From Betaproteobacteria bacterium (GTDB lineage Bacteria > Pseudomonadota > Gammaproteobacteria > Burkholderiales > Casimicrobiaceae), in assembly GCA_013298145.1 (NCBI GenBank), contig JAAFJO010000004.1, positions 62,001-126,000 on the forward strand: a stretch of 64,000 nucleotides of DNA, given 5' to 3'. A model generated the notes under the pieces. That model did no database searches and was not told the origin of the DNA. It was given only the letters and a program-made list of their open reading frames with translations. Shown in pieces: positions 35,771 through 45,497 of the stretch; the stretch's first letter is position 1; the number at the start of each line of letters is the position of its first letter. The position numbers were made by a program, and so were the translations under genes.

Positions 35771-37030
35771 CTAGCACTTCTGCATCGCATTCAACGGGAA
35801 ACTCGGGTCGCGCTCAGCAACTAAGTCAGCGGCGACGCGGGCAGAGCCACAGCCCATCGTCCAGCCAATGTGGCCTTGGCCGCAATTCCAGATGAGCGAG
35901 CCGTCGCCGAAATGATTGACCTGAGTCGTGAGAATCGGCAGCGAAGACGGCGTCATCGGGCGCAGGCACGCCCAGGGTTCAATCGCGGCACTGTTTTTCC
36001 AATCGAGGGCGCCGGGGAAGAGTGACTCGAAACTATCGTGGTGTGCTTCGAAATTTGACGCGTGATAGGTTGTGTCGTCCCCGGTGAAAAGTGCGCCGGT
36101 CGTGAGTCGCATGAAGCCGCCCAACGGGCAGAACGCAACCAAACTATCTTCGCAAATGCCGCCGCGCGAAGGGGCCTTCGACGGGTCTTTGATGGGCACC
36201 GTGAGTGAGAAGCCCTTTACCGGATAAATGGGCAGCTTCAACGAAAGCTGCTTCGCGAAGTGATAGCTTGCCGGGCCCAGTGCCACGACGAATTTGTCGG
36301 CCTGAAGCGGCTCCAAGTTCGCGAAAACACCGTAGCCGCGATCTATCACCGAAAGCGTTGCGCGAATCTCCGCGCCGTAGCGAAACACGACGCCACGCTC
36401 GGAAAGATAGGCCGCTAGCGCGCGGGTGAAGCGTCGGGAATCACCTTGTGCATCGGTCGGGGCAAAACTCGCGCCGACGAAATCTGTTTGAGAAAGCGCA
36501 GGCTCGAGCGCAATCGCCTCCGCGCGCGAAAGCAGCTTCGCCTCACCGCCAAACTTCGCGCAATGTTTAAGTCGTGCGCGCGCCGATTCCAAACTCGCTT
36601 CACTTCGGCAGATGTAGAGCAACCCGTCACGCCGATAACCACAATCGAGCCCGGTCTCTGCGATCGTCGATTCGAGTTCGCTCTGGCAGAAGCGCGTGAA
36701 TTCGAGCTTCGCTTTACTCAGGTAATCGTACTGCGCTTCATTTGCGTATGACACAAACTCACCGCCCCAGCGCCAAAGCCGTGGGTCGAGTGGCTTCACG
36801 ATACGCATGGGCGCGCTCGGATCGGTGAGCGCGCGCCAAATCGTTTTTCCAATGTTTGGGGTCGGCCACGGCAGCGCACGCGACGCAGAAACAAGACAGG
36901 CATTGGCATAGCTCGTCTCGCTCGCAGCCTCATCGTTGCGATCAAACACCTCAACCTCATGTCCGTCACGCCAGAGGTAATACGCGGTCGCAACGCCGAT
37001 GAGTCCCGCGCCCAGCACAATCACTTTCAT
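35771..37030 (-). CDS. dadA: D-amino-acid dehydrogenase
   Basis: A 419-residue FAD enzyme that deaminates D-amino acids (classically D-alanine) at the inner membrane, passing electrons to the respiratory chain. Its features are the dinucleotide fold MKVIVLGAGLIGVATAYYLWRDGHEVEVFDR, the DadA block YANACLVSASRALPWPTPN, YPVKGFSLTVPI, RLTTGALF and the C-terminal GQGHIGWTMGCGSARVAADL. The start at 37030 gives the canonical N-terminus. It follows xthA by 88 bases. Confidence 0.94.
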   Translation of the reverse strand: MKVIVLGAGLIGVATAYYLWRDGHEVEVFDRNDEAASETSYANACLVSASRALPWPTPNIGKTIWRALTDPSAPMRIVKPLDPRLWRWGGEFVSYANEAQYDYLSKAKLEFTRFCQSELESTIAETGLDCGYRRDGLLYICRSEASLESARARLKHCAKFGGEAKLLSRAEAIALEPALSQTDFVGASFAPTDAQGDSRRFTRALAAYLSERGVVFRYGAEIRATLSVIDRGYGVFANLEPLQADKFVVALGPASYHFAKQLSLKLPIYPVKGFSLTVPIKDPSKAPSRGGICEDSLVAFCPLGGFMRLTTGALFTGDDTTYHASNFEAHHDSFESLFPGALDWKNSAAIEPWACLRPMTPSSLPILTTQVNHFGDGSLIWNCGQGHIGWTMGCGSARVAADLVAERDPSFPLNAMQKC

Positions 37031-37118
37031 GCAGAAAATGATAGCGCGCATTCGCGTGCAGCTCGCCGCCGCAACGTCGCGAAGCCAGCGAGACGACGCT
37101 TTCTAAAGCCCTTTGAAC

Positions 37119-37898
37119 TTATTCGGGCGCGAAGACCGCAGTGACCGGCGCGTGATCGCTCGGTTTTTCGCCTTTACGCTCGTTACGATCCACGGCACAC
37201 GACGTGCAGCGCGAAGCCAACGCGGGCGAGGCGAGCACGTGATCGATTCGTAAGCCCTTATTTTTCGGGAACGCCAGCATGCGGTAATCCCACCACGAGA
37301 ACGTGTTGGCGGGTTGCTCGAATTGGCGAAACGTATCGCTCAAGCCGAGCGCAACCCAACGATTGAAAAATGCCCGCTCTTCGACAGTGCACAGCACTTG
37401 ACCTTCCCACGCTTTGGGATCGTGCACGTCGGCGTCCGTTGGCGCAATATTGAAGTCACCCACGACTACGAGCTTTTCGTGAGTCGCGCGCTCGCGCTCA
37501 AGCCATTGAGTACACGCTTCTAGCCAGCGCAGTTTGTAGGCAAATTTCTCCGATCCAACCTCTTGTCCGTTAACCACGTAGAGGCAGATGACTCGTGTGT
37601 CGCCCACGGTGGCCGCAATCGCACGCGATTGCTCGTCTTCGAATCCTGGAATGCCACGCACGATGTCGGTGGGCGCTGGCAAGTCATTTTTCGTAATGAT
37701 CGCCACGCCGTTGTAAGTCTTCTGCCCAAAAGAAAGCGCGTGATAGCCGAGTGCGTTAAACATCTCATGCGGGAACTTCGCATCCTCCATCTTAAGCTCT
37801 TGCAAGCACAACACATCAACCGCGTTTGCGCGAAGCCAGTTTTCCGCACGCTCTTTGCGTGCGGTCAGTGAATTAACGTTCCAAGTAGTAATTTTCAC
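37119..37898 (-). CDS. xthA: Exodeoxyribonuclease III
   Basis: A 259-residue AP endonuclease / 3'-5' exonuclease of base-excision repair. Metal and catalytic residues are visible: Asn in WNVNSL, Glu in CLQELKMED, Asp and Asn in VVGDFNIAPTDAD, and the Asp-His pair in PSDHAPV. GLRIDHVLAS and FSWWDYR are also standard. The start is at a conserved MKITTWNVNS. Confidence 0.96.
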   Translation of the reverse strand: MKITTWNVNSLTARKERAENWLRANAVDVLCLQELKMEDAKFPHEMFNALGYHALSFGQKTYNGVAIITKNDLPAPTDIVRGIPGFEDEQSRAIAATVGDTRVICLYVVNGQEVGSEKFAYKLRWLEACTQWLERERATHEKLVVVGDFNIAPTDADVHDPKAWEGQVLCTVEERAFFNRWVALGLSDTFRQFEQPANTFSWWDYRMLAFPKNKGLRIDHVLASPALASRCTSCAVDRNERKGEKPSDHAPVTAVFAPE

Positions 37899-38010
37899 GA
37901 GATGAGCCAGGAAATAGAGGAGTGATGGGGCAATAAAAAACGCGAGTGGATGAGAGATCCAGCTCGCGTTATCGCGCGTCGCGCGCGCTCAGGGGCCTCA
38001 GCGTGGCGAC

Positions 38011-38592
38011 CTACGAATTCGGTTTCGGTGCGTCTTTCTTTGGTGCGTCTTTCGGCGCTTCCTTCTTCGCCGAATCAATGCCGGTGAGATCCTCGACAGG
38101 TTTAGGCTTGGCAAACGGCGGCGATTTTGGATAACCCGCAGTGTCAAGCGCGCCCGCCCAGTTCGCTTCGCTCCAGCCTGAGAGTTTCCGCTCGCCCACC
38201 TTCAAGACGGGAATCACATTGCCGCCTGTTTCTTCGCGAAACTTCTTGTTGAGCTCCGCGCTTCTCGTCGGGTCAACGACCGTGTGGGGGATTCCGCGCC
38301 GATTCAAGTAGCCCTTCGCCTGATCACAGCTGTCACCGCATTCGCTCACGAAGAGCGTGACAGGATTGCGCTTCTGGGCGTCGCTTGACGCAAGCGAGGC
38401 TTCGTTGTTTTGAATTGAATTTCCGCGAACGTTTCGCTCTTCGCCCTTCACGCCCGGCGGTGGCGGTTGGTCGGAGTAAATGACCCGCCCGTTTGCATCA
38501 GTCCAGCGATACACCGCTTGCGCGGCGACCGCCCCGCTAATCAGCGCGAGCGCTAACCCTAGTGTGAGCTTTTGAACCATCATTCTGAGCAT
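38011..38592 (-). CDS. DUF4124/glutaredoxin-like periplasmic protein
   Basis: A 193-residue protein: signal peptide ending AVAAQA, a DUF4124 segment (VYRWTDANGRVIYSDQPPPPG), then a glutaredoxin-fold domain with VTLFVSECGDSCDQAKGYLNRRGIPHTVVD and VIPVLKVGERKLSGWSE. The cysteines are spaced CxxxC rather than CxxC. The tail is a low-complexity Lys/Asp/Ala/Pro run. It probably acts in periplasmic redox or stress binding and follows oligopeptidase A by 18 bases. Confidence 0.82.
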   Translation of the reverse strand: MLRMMVQKLTLGLALALISGAVAAQAVYRWTDANGRVIYSDQPPPPGVKGEERNVRGNSIQNNEASLASSDAQKRNPVTLFVSECGDSCDQAKGYLNRRGIPHTVVDPTRSAELNKKFREETGGNVIPVLKVGERKLSGWSEANWAGALDTAGYPKSPPFAKPKPVEDLTGIDSAKKEAPKDAPKKDAPKPNS

Positions 38593-38610
38593 CCTCCCGC
38601 AATAGCGCGC

Positions 38611-40707
38611 CTAAACGCGAGGCGCTGGACTCGAAACCATACCATTGTGCCGCAAAAGCGCGTCAACTGAAGGCGCGCGCCCCCTAAACGCGATGAAATT
38701 GCTCATGGCGTCTCGGCTACCACCCCGCCCTAATACCTCGCGGCGGAAGTCGTCTCCCACCTTAGCGGAGAGCACACCCTCTTCTTCGAAACGACTGTAG
38801 GCATCGGCCGAAAGCACTTCGGCCCACTTGTAGCTGTAATAGCCCGCTGCGTAGCCGCCTGCGAAGATATGGGCAAACGACCACGGCATGCGGTTCCAGT
38901 GAGGCGGAATCAGCACTGCCACTTCGCGACGAACTTCGCCCAAAACGCGCAGCAATTCAGCGCGGTTGACGCTCAGATTTTCGGTGTGGAGTCGCATGTC
39001 AAACAAGGCGAACTCCATCTGGCGCACAGTGCCCATACCGGCCTGGAAATTCTTCGCGGCGATCATCTTTTCAAAGAGCGCGCGAGGTAACGGCTCGCCG
39101 CGATCCACGTGCTGCGTCATGTGCGAAAGCACATCCCACTCCCAGCAGTAGTTCTCCATGAATTGGCTCGGCAGCTCTACCGCATCCCATTCAACATGCC
39201 CGAAGCCCGACACGCCCAGCGTGCCCACCGCGGTGAGCAGAAGATGCAAGCCGTGACCAAATTCGTGAAACAGCGTGATCACGTCGTCATGCGAAAAAAG
39301 TGCGGGCTTGCCGCCGACGGGTGACGGGAAGTTACAGGTCATGTAGGCGACAGGCGTTTGCGTGCGCCCACGCACCACACGACGCGCCCGCGCAGTGTCG
39401 GCCCACGCGCCGGGTCGCTTGCCTTCGCGGGCGTAAAGATCGAAGAAAAATTCGCCAACCCGCGCACCGGTGACGCCCTTGCTGTTATCGAGCACTTCGA
39501 AATAGCGCACATCCCTGTGCCAAGCGCTGGCTTTGCCTTCACGGATCTTGACGGAGTAGATCTGTTCGACCACCCGGAAAAGCCCGGCGAGCACACGATC
39601 TTCAGGGAAATATTGACGCACCTCTTCATCGCTAAAGGCGTAGCGCCTTTCACGCAGCTTTTCTGAGGCGTAAGCGGCGTCCCATGCTTCTAGTGTGGCG
39701 ATGCCCAGCTCGTCACGCGCGAAGGCTTGTAGCTCGGCAAGATCGCGTTCAGCGTAGGGCCGAGCGCGCTTCGACATATCGCGAATGAACGCGATCACCT
39801 CCGCCGGCGTGTTGGCCATTTTGGGCACCACCGAGAGCGCGGCAAAGTTTTCATAGCCCAAGAGCTTTGCCTCTTCTGCACGCAATGCCATGATCTGCTC
39901 GATGGCCTCGGAGTTATCGAACTTCACGGCCGCAGCATCGGCGGGTGGCAACGCGCTTGCGGCAAGCTCACTTGCGCGGGTGACGTATGCGCGATAAATC
40001 GTTTCGCGCAATGAGCGCGAGTTCGCGTATTGCATCACGGGAAGATACGAAGGCGCGTGCAGCGTCAAGCGTGCCGTGCCGTCAGCAAGCCCCGCAGCTC
40101 GCGCTTTTTCTATCGCCGTTTGCTTGGCATCGTCGGGCAACCCGTCAAGCTCAGCCACAGCCACATCGAGCGTAAACGCGTTGGTGGCATCGAGAACGTT
40201 GTCTTCAAACTTTGTAGCCAGTGCAGACAACGATTCTTGGATCGCGGCGAAGCGTTCGCGCGACGCGCCTTCGAGTTCGACCCCGGAAAGGCGGAAATCG
40301 CGCAGTTCATGCTTCAAAAGCGCGCGCTGTTCGTCGAGCAACGTGGCGAAAATTGATTCATCGGCGGCGAGCGATTTGTAGCGCTCGAAGAGCGCGCGGT
40401 TCAGCCCCAGTTCCGTCCAATACTGCGTGATTTTGGGCTCCGCTTCATTGTGCGCCTCTCGCAGCTCGGGCGTACTGACCACCGCGTTCATGTGAGCCAC
40501 GGCCCCCCAGGCTCGCGACAGCCTCTCGTTTGCATCCTGAAGTGGCTCCACCACGGTTTCCCAGCGAAGCGATTCTGTGGCCTCAACTTTCGCCACGGCA
40601 GCCCGGGCCTCGGCGATTAGCGCATCAATCGCGGGAACCACGTGTTCAGGTTTAATCGCGGCGTAGTCCGGTAGTTCTGCGGAGGAGAGTAATGGATTCG
40701 TAGACAT
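38611..40707 (-). CDS. prlC: Oligopeptidase A (M3 family)
   Basis: A 698-residue zinc metallopeptidase that degrades short peptides, including cleaved signal peptides, in the cytoplasm. The zinc motif HEFGH is in TLFHEFGHGLHLLLT, with the third ligand Glu about 25 residues later (FMENYCWEWDVL). MTCNFPSPVGGKPALFSHDDV and FAHIFAGGYAAGYYSYKWAEVL are family blocks. The start at 40707 (MSTNPLLSSAELPDYAAIKP) matches relatives. A further 53 residues upstream do not. Confidence 0.95.
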   Translation of the reverse strand: MSTNPLLSSAELPDYAAIKPEHVVPAIDALIAEARAAVAKVEATESLRWETVVEPLQDANERLSRAWGAVAHMNAVVSTPELREAHNEAEPKITQYWTELGLNRALFERYKSLAADESIFATLLDEQRALLKHELRDFRLSGVELEGASRERFAAIQESLSALATKFEDNVLDATNAFTLDVAVAELDGLPDDAKQTAIEKARAAGLADGTARLTLHAPSYLPVMQYANSRSLRETIYRAYVTRASELAASALPPADAAAVKFDNSEAIEQIMALRAEEAKLLGYENFAALSVVPKMANTPAEVIAFIRDMSKRARPYAERDLAELQAFARDELGIATLEAWDAAYASEKLRERRYAFSDEEVRQYFPEDRVLAGLFRVVEQIYSVKIREGKASAWHRDVRYFEVLDNSKGVTGARVGEFFFDLYAREGKRPGAWADTARARRVVRGRTQTPVAYMTCNFPSPVGGKPALFSHDDVITLFHEFGHGLHLLLTAVGTLGVSGFGHVEWDAVELPSQFMENYCWEWDVLSHMTQHVDRGEPLPRALFEKMIAAKNFQAGMGTVRQMEFALFDMRLHTENLSVNRAELLRVLGEVRREVAVLIPPHWNRMPWSFAHIFAGGYAAGYYSYKWAEVLSADAYSRFEEEGVLSAKVGDDFRREVLGRGGSRDAMSNFIAFRGRAPSVDALLRHNGMVSSPAPRV

Positions 40708-40881
40708 ACGGTTAGGGAGAGAGTCTTTGTGATGAGTTGTGGCTGCGAGGCTGAAATTCAACGCATTCACAGCGATGCGACGGAAAGCATAGTACGAGAT
40801 CGAACGATTCTGAAGTGCGATTTCCCGTGGGCGGCGGCGACTGCGACCGAAGCCGTTTGTCGCCATCGGCGCAGCGGCTTG

Positions 40882-40935
40882 CTAGGGAAACGCTGAATGA
40901 CTAAGCGTGATGCAATTTGTTCAGCGATACCCTAG
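40882..40935. repeat. Intergenic element copy 2 (short form)
   Basis: CTAGGGAAACGCTGAAT (from 40882) and TTGTTCAGCGATACCCTAG (ending 40935) form terminal inverted repeats only 54 bp overall. The right end contains the stop codon of murU (CTA at 40932-40934 on the plus strand). Confidence 0.6.
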
Positions 40936-41624
40936 CGTCGATTGAGCGTTTCAACGTCGCCCGCCGTAGTGACGTTGCACCAAAGCCCGGTGTGTAGCTG
41001 GCCCGTGACCCGGCCTTGCGCGACCCAGTCGCGGTAGTGCGGGAGGAGTGCAAACCGCTGGTTTCGCGGCCAGTCTGCAATCAGCGCGGTGCGCAAAAGA
41101 CCAATGTTGGCGAGCGTTTGCCGCGGCCCAGCCTCATGCAAGCGCCCATCACTACCAAGCGCAAATTCGCCGCCCGGTCGATCTTCTGATCTCGGCACGA
41201 GGAAGAAATGTGCATCTGAACTCCAGTCACCTTCCCCAGGTTCGAATGAGCGACACTCTAGAAATTGTGCGTAGTCAATTTCCGAGAAAATGTCTGCGCT
41301 GACCAAAATTAAGTTGGGCTGATTGAAAAACGCTGCTGCAGTGGCAACACCGCCACCACTTTCGAGCGGCTCTGCTTCGTAGGAGTATTTCAATTCGCAG
41401 CCAAACCGCCCGCCGTCGCCCAGCGCATTGCGGATGTCCTCCGCGCGATAACTTACGTTGATTACAACGCGGTCCACGCCCACGGCGACGAGCTTTTCTA
41501 TGTGGTGAACAATGAGCGGCTTGCCGCGCACTTCCACCAGCGGCTTCGGCAAGTGATCAGTGAGCGGTCGCATCCTCTCGCCGCGACCAGCGGCGAGGAT
41601 CATGGCGCAGATGTCGAGTGGCAC
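40932..41624 (-). CDS. murU: N-acetylmuramate-1-phosphate uridylyltransferase
   Basis: MurU makes UDP-MurNAc from MurNAc-1-phosphate in the fosfomycin-bypass branch of peptidoglycan recycling. The 230-residue nucleotidyltransferase has MILAAGRGERMRPLTDHLPKPLVEVRGKPLI, NVSYRAEDI, EPLESGGGVATA and LVSADIFSEID. It is 15 bases after amgK, the enzyme for the previous step, so the assignment is firm. The stop codon is provided by the end of a repeat element. Confidence 0.92.
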   Translation of the reverse strand: MPLDICAMILAAGRGERMRPLTDHLPKPLVEVRGKPLIVHHIEKLVAVGVDRVVINVSYRAEDIRNALGDGGRFGCELKYSYEAEPLESGGGVATAAAFFNQPNLILVSADIFSEIDYAQFLECRSFEPGEGDWSSDAHFFLVPRSEDRPGGEFALGSDGRLHEAGPRQTLANIGLLRTALIADWPRNQRFALLPHYRDWVAQGRVTGQLHTGLWCNVTTAGDVETLNRR

Positions 41625-41639
41625 GGCGGATATCGCGAT

Positions 41640-42704
41640 CTAAAACGTGTAGCCGACCTGCGGCGCGTGCTGCTCGATACGATCAAACAGACGCAGGAGC
41701 GGTGCGAACGCTTCGTAGCGCCCGGCCACGCCGCGCACGTAGCTCACGAAGCGCGGCGCATCGGCCAGATACTTAGGTTTGCCATCGCGATAGTTGATTC
41801 GCGCAAAGATGCCCATCACTTTGAGATGCCTTTGCAAGCCCATCCATTCGAATTCGCGGTAGAACTCTGAAAAATCAGCGCGAACGGGGAGACCCGCTTT
41901 TTTCGCCTTCTCCCAATAGCGAATCGTCCAATCAATGACTTGGGGCTCTTCCCAGGAGATAAACGCGTCGCGCATGAGCGACGCAATGTCATAGCTGATG
42001 GGGCCGACCACGGCATCTTGGAAATCAAGTACGCCGGGGTTATTTGCGCGATCGTTCATGACCATGAGATTTCGTGGCATGTAGTCGCGGTGCACAAGCA
42101 CCGTGGGCTGTGCAAGCGCGCTCGCGATGAGCGTCGCGTAAACGCGCTCGAGCCCCTCTTTTTCATCGTTTGAGAGTTCGAGCTGAAGGTGCGTCTTCAA
42201 ATACCAATCGGGAAACAAATCGATCTCTCGGCGCAGGAGCCGAGCGTGATACTGGCCGAGCGCAGGCTGCGCCTTGTTTGGATCGATCAGTTGCAGGCGG
42301 ACGAGTGCGTCGATCGCATCATGGACAAGCGCGTTTCGCGATGGGGCATCTGACGCGCCCAGGGTTGAGAGCGCGGAGAGAAACGTTTTCGGTCCTAAAT
42401 CTCCCAAGAGCAAAAAGCCGCGCGCGCCATCTTCCGCCAGCAGACGCGGCACGTTAATTCCGCCGCCTTCGAGCAAGCGGAGCACGGTCACAAAATGAGC
42501 CGTATTTTCCAGCTCAGGCGGCGCATCCATCACGATCGCACTGCCGCCGTCATCGCGGGTGACGCGGAAATAGCGCCTGAAGCTCGCGTCTTCGGAGGCT
42601 GCAGCGATTGTTGACCACGGCGCATCGGAAAGCCCTTCCAGCCAAGCGACAACAAGATCGAGGCGCGGGTCGGCTCCCGTGGGCGGCAAAGAAATTCTTT
42701 TCAT
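41640..42704 (-). CDS. amgK: N-acetylmuramate/N-acetylglucosamine kinase
   Basis: AmgK phosphorylates the anomeric position of MurNAc or GlcNAc. The 354-residue aminoglycoside-phosphotransferase-like protein has the catalytic loop VLVHRDYMPRNLMVM and metal-binding GVLDFQDAVVGPISYDIASLMRDA. The adjacent murU and the divergent lptD-surA give the gene order seen in many Betaproteobacteria and pseudomonads. Confidence 0.93.
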   Translation of the reverse strand: MKRISLPPTGADPRLDLVVAWLEGLSDAPWSTIAAASEDASFRRYFRVTRDDGGSAIVMDAPPELENTAHFVTVLRLLEGGGINVPRLLAEDGARGFLLLGDLGPKTFLSALSTLGASDAPSRNALVHDAIDALVRLQLIDPNKAQPALGQYHARLLRREIDLFPDWYLKTHLQLELSNDEKEGLERVYATLIASALAQPTVLVHRDYMPRNLMVMNDRANNPGVLDFQDAVVGPISYDIASLMRDAFISWEEPQVIDWTIRYWEKAKKAGLPVRADFSEFYREFEWMGLQRHLKVMGIFARINYRDGKPKYLADAPRFVSYVRGVAGRYEAFAPLLRLFDRIEQHAPQVGYTF

Positions 42705-42752
42705 GGGTGTGTGGCAGCGTGGCGAAGTTCGACAAACGGGCGGGCGACGTTG

Positions 42753-42919
42753 CTAGGGAGACGCTCATTAAATCCCGCGCGCAGTGCGCCTCGGATTGAG
42801 ATCGAGTGCGAAATCGAGAAATGCGAACAGTAGCGCGGCTATTGTGAGCATTTTCGATGCGGCAATCGGCTCAAACCGAAAGATGCAATGAGCGATGGGT
42901 ATTTGATCAGCGTCTGCCT
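42753..42919. repeat. Intergenic element copy 3
   Basis: Left end CTAGGGAGACGCT (from 42753), right end TTTGATCAGCGTCTGCCT (42902-42919). The interior 42793-42874 aligns base for base with 51135-51216 of copy 4 at about 80% identity by eye. The rest of the 42705-43044 gap between amgK and lptD shows no gene. Confidence 0.65.
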
Positions 42920-43044
42920 GGCGCCCGAAGCTCGGACTCCGTGTCGCCTAGCCTGCGGTCTGCCTTAAGGCTAACGCCTTGATTTGTCGGATAAACTTTG
43001 AATTTTACCGATCAACGTGAGCCTGTCTCACTGGAATTGACTGT

Positions 43045-45453
43045 TTGAGCCCTCATCCCATCGCTCCGCCGAAACGTTTTGCCCGCTCGCCGCTCGTCGC
43101 GATGCTTGCGTTGTCGGTCGCGATCGACGCAACGGCGCAATCGACGGCTTTGTCTCAGGCTTCGACATGCAGCGCAAGCGCTCCGTGCGCATGCGAAGCT
43201 CCAATTGCAGCCGTCGGTGCGACCCGCCCCGGCGCGGCCAGCGGGGTGTCGCCGCTTCGTTTGGTGAAAGGTGCGGACGCGAAAAAAGAAATTACCACGA
43301 TCATCGCGGTGGAGTCGAAAGGCGAAAACGAGCGCTTTATCGAAGCGCGTGGGAACGTTGAGGTGCGCACGCCGTCCCGTGAGGTGTTCACCGATTACCT
43401 CTACTACGATATTCCGATCGAGACGCTTCGCGCTAAAGGAAATGTGTCGATTCGCTCCTGGCAAGACCTCATTTCCGGCCCAGAGCTCGAATACAAGCGC
43501 GATACGTCTACGGGCTTCATGAAGTCTCCAGAGTTTGTGCTGGGGCTCTACAAAGGCCGCGGGAAAGCCGAAGAGCTTTTGTTCACCGGGGAGGATCAAT
43601 ACCGCGTTATCCGCGGCACGTATTCAACGTGCAACTCGCCGAACCCCGCGTGGCGACTAGATGTCGGCACGCTCGATGTGAACGAACTTACTGGCGTGGG
43701 TACTGCAAAAGATGCAAAAGTTTACATTGCAGGCGTGCCGGTTGCGTGGTTACCGCAGTTCTCGTTCCCGCTTAAGAACGAGCGCAAGAGCGGATTTCTC
43801 GCGCCTACGTACGCGACCAGCGAAGCGCGCGGTTTTGAGTTGCAAGTGCCGTATTACCTGAACCTTGCACCGAACTATGACGCGACCATTACGCCGCGCG
43901 TCATGACCAAGCGAGGGGTGCTGTTCAATACGGAAGCGCGTTATTTGTTAAGCACGCCGCTGGGCGCCGCGAGCGGACGCTGGGTCGGCGAATACCTGCC
44001 CAATGATCGCGAAGCGAACCGTGATCGCACGGCGCTCAACATCCAACACACGCAAAGCTTCACGCCCAACCTTACGCTGCAACTTGGCTTTAACCGGGTG
44101 TCGGATTCGCGGTACTTTGTAGACCTCGCAGATTTCGTCTCGATCACTTCGATCACGACCTTGCCCCGCGAAGCCGCGTTAACCTACCGTAACTTCGATT
44201 GGACTTTCAAAGCGCGCGCGCAGAAGTTTCAAACGTTGCAGGATCCGAGCGCTATCGTTCAGCCGCCGTACGATCGTGTGCCGCAGCTAACGGCTGAGTC
44301 GCCGGTCTATCGCTTCGGCACGGACAAGCGCATCGAATTCAATACGGTCTCCGAGCTTGCGCGATTCGAGTATCCCAATGCGGTGAAGCCGTCGGGTAAC
44401 CGCACTTACAACTATTCTTCGCTCGCATATCGCTACGATACGCCGGGATATTTCGTGGTGCCACGCGTCTCGTTGCACTCCACTCACTACAAGATCAATG
44501 GGTTGTTCGACGACGTCAACGGCGGCAATCGCGTCGTTCCCATCGCAAGCGTCGACGCAGGTGCGTTTTTCGACCGAGATACCAGCATCTTCGGGCAAAG
44601 CTTTCGCCAATCGCTCGAGCCCCGCGCGATGTTTACCTACATCCCCTTTCGCGAACAAAACGAGCTGCCGAACTTTGACACCGCGCTCGCTGACTTCAAT
44701 TACACGCAGCTTTTTAACGAAAATCGCTACGTAGGCCAAGATCGAATTGGGGATACTGCCCAACTTTCGCTCGGATTGACTTCTCGTTTTTTCGACGCTG
44801 AGTCCCAGAAAGAGCGGCTTCGCTTCACGATAGGCAATCGAATTTACTTCAACCGCCAGCGCGTCACCGTTTTGGGTGAAACGCCTCGGGATTCGAATTC
44901 GACCGATTTGTTGCTCGCGGCGCAAGGGCGCGTAACCGATGCGCTCTATGTGGAAGCAAATACGCAGTTTGACGCCGAGCGCGCGCGCGACGAGCGGTTT
45001 GCAGTAGGTCTGCGTTATTCGCCAGAACGCAGTCGCACACTCAATCTCAACTATCGATCGATTCGCGCATTGCCTACGCTGCAAGGGAGTGTTCGTGTTC
45101 GCCAAATTGACGCGTCCGCGCAGTGGCCGATCTATCGAAATCTTTATGGCGTGGGCCGATTGAACTTTTCGCTTTCTGATCGTCGCCTCACCGAAGGCGT
45201 GATTGGCGTGGAATACGATGGTTGCTGTTACGTGATCCGGGCAGTTGCCCAGCGTCTGGCAACATCGACCGCAACTGCCACCACTGCGTTCTTCGTCCAA
45301 CTTGAGCTCAACGGGCTCGCCCGCGTCGGTACCAACCCGCTTGACGTGCTCAAACGGAACATTCCTGGCTATTCGGTGCTCTATGACAATCCAACCCGCC
45401 GTCGAGTAGATAATTCAGAAACTCCGGTGTTCACACCGTGGAACCCGAATTGA
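43045..45453 (+). CDS. lptD: LPS-assembly outer-membrane protein LptD
   Basis: LptD, with LptE, inserts LPS into the outer leaflet. The 802-residue protein has a signal peptide, a Cys-containing N-terminus (CSASAPCACEA), the OstA/jelly-roll domain (about residues 85-260: IEARGNVEVRT, YYDIPIETLRAKGNVSI, GTYSTCNSPNPAWRLDVG) and a large barrel. The adjacent cysteines in YDGCCYVIRA correspond to the disulfide-forming pair of E. coli LptD. The start is TTG. It overlaps or nearly abuts surA. Confidence 0.94.
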   Translation: MSPHPIAPPKRFARSPLVAMLALSVAIDATAQSTALSQASTCSASAPCACEAPIAAVGATRPGAASGVSPLRLVKGADAKKEITTIIAVESKGENERFIEARGNVEVRTPSREVFTDYLYYDIPIETLRAKGNVSIRSWQDLISGPELEYKRDTSTGFMKSPEFVLGLYKGRGKAEELLFTGEDQYRVIRGTYSTCNSPNPAWRLDVGTLDVNELTGVGTAKDAKVYIAGVPVAWLPQFSFPLKNERKSGFLAPTYATSEARGFELQVPYYLNLAPNYDATITPRVMTKRGVLFNTEARYLLSTPLGAASGRWVGEYLPNDREANRDRTALNIQHTQSFTPNLTLQLGFNRVSDSRYFVDLADFVSITSITTLPREAALTYRNFDWTFKARAQKFQTLQDPSAIVQPPYDRVPQLTAESPVYRFGTDKRIEFNTVSELARFEYPNAVKPSGNRTYNYSSLAYRYDTPGYFVVPRVSLHSTHYKINGLFDDVNGGNRVVPIASVDAGAFFDRDTSIFGQSFRQSLEPRAMFTYIPFREQNELPNFDTALADFNYTQLFNENRYVGQDRIGDTAQLSLGLTSRFFDAESQKERLRFTIGNRIYFNRQRVTVLGETPRDSNSTDLLLAAQGRVTDALYVEANTQFDAERARDERFAVGLRYSPERSRTLNLNYRSIRALPTLQGSVRVRQIDASAQWPIYRNLYGVGRLNFSLSDRRLTEGVIGVEYDGCCYVIRAVAQRLATSTATATTAFFVQLELNGLARVGTNPLDVLKRNIPGYSVLYDNPTRRRVDNSETPVFTPWNPN

Positions 45454-45497
45454 TGCGCCAGGCGTGCACTCGATCCAAGCTATCTTCTATTGAGCGT

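Noticed and set aside
44287..45300. 337-codon frame antisense to lptD
   Set aside because: Shadow of the LptD barrel. LptD is strongly supported, including its CC pair.
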